From Syntrophaceae bacterium UBA2192 (lineage in GTDB: Bacteria > Desulfobacterota > Syntrophia > Syntrophales > UBA2192): 7,581 nucleotides of DNA. The first letter of the stretch is position 1, and each line of letters opens with the position of its first letter. The notes beneath the pieces are model-generated. The model saw only the letters and a program-made list of their open reading frames with translations, did no database searches and had not been told where the DNA came from. Made by a program: the position numbers and the translations under genes. Positions 7,020 to 7,581 of the stretch are shown here, in pieces. The stretch spans positions 128 through 7,708 of the forward strand of contig DCVI01000065.1 of assembly GCA_002327315.1 (NCBI GenBank), written 5' to 3'.

Positions 7020-7061
7020 TGGGTGCTGAATACCCGTTCCTGGATGCTGAAAAGCGAGAAT

Positions 7062-7211
7062 GTGAAAAACCCAAGGGTCGTTTCCATCAATGCACTCTGG
7101 GGGAGAAACTCCGGGCCTTATAAATTCATCGAGACCGATGTCGTTGTTCAGGCAGGGAGTCTGGAGATGACCCATTTTTTCATCAGTAAATTGGTGCGAA
7201 AGGTTTTTTAA
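7062..7211 (+). pseudogene. Possible remnant of a cation diffusion facilitator C-terminal domain
   Basis: An open stretch of 49 codons ends at TAA 7209-7211. The part NALWGRNSGPYKFIETDVVV followed by a hydrophobic/basic helix (HFFISKLVRKVF) resembles, from memory of the family, the cytoplasmic C-terminal domain of CDF metal transporters: an RxSGxYxFIE strand, then a His in an amphipathic helix. If so, the whole membrane part is missing and only a fragment remains. The only in-frame starts are a GTG at 7023 (four bases past the lnt stop) and an ATG at 7044, neither with a ribosome binding site, and the preceding residues look like low-complexity sequence. It may instead be a chance open frame. 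No alignment could be run. Confidence 0.3.
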
Positions 7212-7213
7212 CA

Positions 7214-7240
7214 TTGACATTTTAGTTCTAATATTATAAT
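7214..7240 (+). promoter_or_regulatory. Promoter-like site with two perfect hexamers, 15-base spacer
   Basis: TTGACA (7214-7219) and TATAAT (7235-7240) both match the sigma70 consensus fully, but the spacer is 15 bases rather than 16-18. There is no protein gene directly downstream; the next recognised gene is the tRNA at 7559. It could drive a small RNA or a longer tRNA precursor, or be chance in an AT-rich stretch. Confidence 0.45.
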
Positions 7241-7251
7241 TTTTGTTGTTG

Positions 7252-7331
7252 ATTTTTGAAGAAAGTCGGAACTCGTATCCGTTCGCCTCTCTTGGTAGCT
7301 ACGCTTGCGGTCGACACCGAAATTTTTGAAG
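7252..7331. repeat. Direct repeat ATTTTTGAAG, copies 70 bases apart
   Basis: ATTTTTGAAG occurs at 7252-7261 and 7322-7331. Both copies are followed shortly by GTCG. The stretch between them contains the palindrome GTAGCTAC (7296-7303 approx.) and GGTCGACACC. The pair could be the flank of a small inserted or amplified unit, but 10 bases in an AT-rich context is modest evidence. Confidence 0.4.
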
Positions 7332-7462
7332 TCGCTGCCAGATGGGTCAGGGTCAGGCTGGGGTGTGCCATTCAATAAATGAGAGCCCGATCCTTCGCCT
7401 TATCCCTGTGATTTTCGAGAATCCAAAACCCGCCGAGGGGGAGGTACACCAGTTCAACTGCG

Positions 7463-7486
7463 GGGTTGTTTACAAATGAACAACCC
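7463..7486. repeat. Inverted repeat GGGTTGTT / AACAACCC
   Basis: A perfect 8-bp stem (7463-7470 with 7479-7486) around an 8-base loop, extendable by a wobble pair. No T-tract follows on either strand, so it is not an intrinsic terminator. It overlaps the -35 box of the candidate tRNA promoter, so a protein-binding (operator) role is conceivable. Confidence 0.6.
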
Positions 7487-7496
7487 ATACTAAAAT
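7469..7496 (+). promoter_or_regulatory. Candidate sigma70 promoter of the right-edge tRNA
   Basis: TTTACA (7469-7474, 5/6), 16-base spacer, TAAAAT (7491-7496, 5/6). Predicted start near 7503, leader of about 55 bases before the tRNA 5' end. Its -35 box lies in the arm and loop of the inverted repeat at 7463-7486. Confidence 0.55.
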
Positions 7497-7558
7497 AGAC
7501 TATAGCCCTTCTAAGGATGTTGCAAGATCTCACAGGCGCCTTGGAGGGCATGTGGCGT

Positions 7559-7581
7559 GGGGGTGTAGCTCAGTTGGGAGA
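7559..7581 (+). tRNA. 5' part of a tRNA gene, probably tRNA-Ala (cut by window edge)
   Basis: The last 23 bases read GGGGGTG (acceptor strand), TA, GCTC (D stem), AGTTGGGAGA (D loop and start of the closing strand). This is the standard 5' third of a tRNA. GGGGGTGTAGCTCAGTTGGGAG is most like bacterial tRNA-Ala, but the anticodon is outside the window, so tRNA-Val or another identity cannot be excluded. That it is a tRNA is much surer than which one. Confidence 0.85.

Larger units (their letters stand above)
7212..7558. other. Intergenic region without a supported gene
   Basis: Between the end of the possible remnant and the tRNA at 7559 I see no convincing protein gene. Two 45-codon open frames exist (7342-7479 plus, 7234-7371 minus) without ribosome binding sites or recognisable sequence. 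The region holds the promoter-like site at 7214-7240, a 10-base direct repeat, a hairpin at 7463-7486 and a promoter-like site at 7469-7496. It does not show the conserved cores of SRP RNA or tmRNA, and I could not recognise 6S RNA. No clear terminator for lnt is visible in 7020-7211 either. Confidence 0.6.

Noticed and set aside
6573..7220. 215-codon minus-strand open frame over the 3' end of lnt
   Set aside because: Mostly antisense to the catalytic domain of lnt, no recognisable sequence and no ribosome binding site.
7342..7479. 45-codon plus-strand open frame (ends FNCGVVYK)
   Set aside because: No ribosome binding site, ends inside the 7463-7486 hairpin, and no family recognised; too short to support as a gene.
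7020..7558. prfB or another known downstream partner of lnt
   Set aside because: No release-factor motifs or other long conserved frame are present after lnt in this window.
1..7581. CRISPR array, insertion sequence, integrase, toxin-antitoxin or defence genes
   Set aside because: No regularly spaced repeats, transposase-like frames or terminal inverted repeats were seen; the coding part is all core housekeeping genes.

Overview
This window is housekeeping chromosome. It looks like a member of the former Deltaproteobacteria (Desulfobacterota and relatives). That placement is an inference from protein flavour (the IF-2 N-terminus, RimP-NusA-YlxR-InfB order, CorC next to Lnt) and from intergenic style, not from a marker-gene comparison. 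Base composition looks even across the genes, and nothing in the coding part suggests horizontal transfer.

Left half, read on the minus strand from about 4340 down to 1: a tRNA-Gly(CCC) gene with its own sigma70-type promoter (4312-4340), an intrinsic terminator (4001-4032), then rimP (30S maturation), nusA (transcription elongation/termination factor), a ylxR-type small RNA-binding protein gene overlapping the end of nusA by 8 bases, and infB (translation initiation factor IF-2). infB runs off the left edge 8 codons after its DTPGH motif, inside the GTPase domain. This is the conserved transcription/translation operon; a co-directional tRNA upstream resembles the metY-rimP-nusA-infB layout of E. 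coli, with a different tRNA.

Middle and right, read on the plus strand: a strong-looking promoter (4381-4409) faces away from the tRNA promoter and drives corC (soluble CBS-pair/CorC_HlyC protein) and lnt (apolipoprotein N-acyltransferase). The two genes are 12 bases apart with lnt starting at 5451. The pair is a known syntenic unit in proteobacteria. lnt keeps its Glu-Lys-Cys catalytic residues.

Right end (7020-7558): no confident gene. It holds a short open stretch after lnt that reminds me of the C-terminal domain of cation diffusion facilitator transporters (possible gene remnant), a promoter-like site with two perfect hexamers but a short 15-base spacer, a 10-base direct repeat, an 8-bp hairpin, and a promoter-like site ahead of a tRNA gene (probably Ala) whose first 23 bases close the window.

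I found no convincing novel system. The points most worth checking are the tRNA-terminator-rimP arrangement, the heptamer tandem repeat in the rimP leader, the possible transporter remnant and the orphan promoter after lnt.
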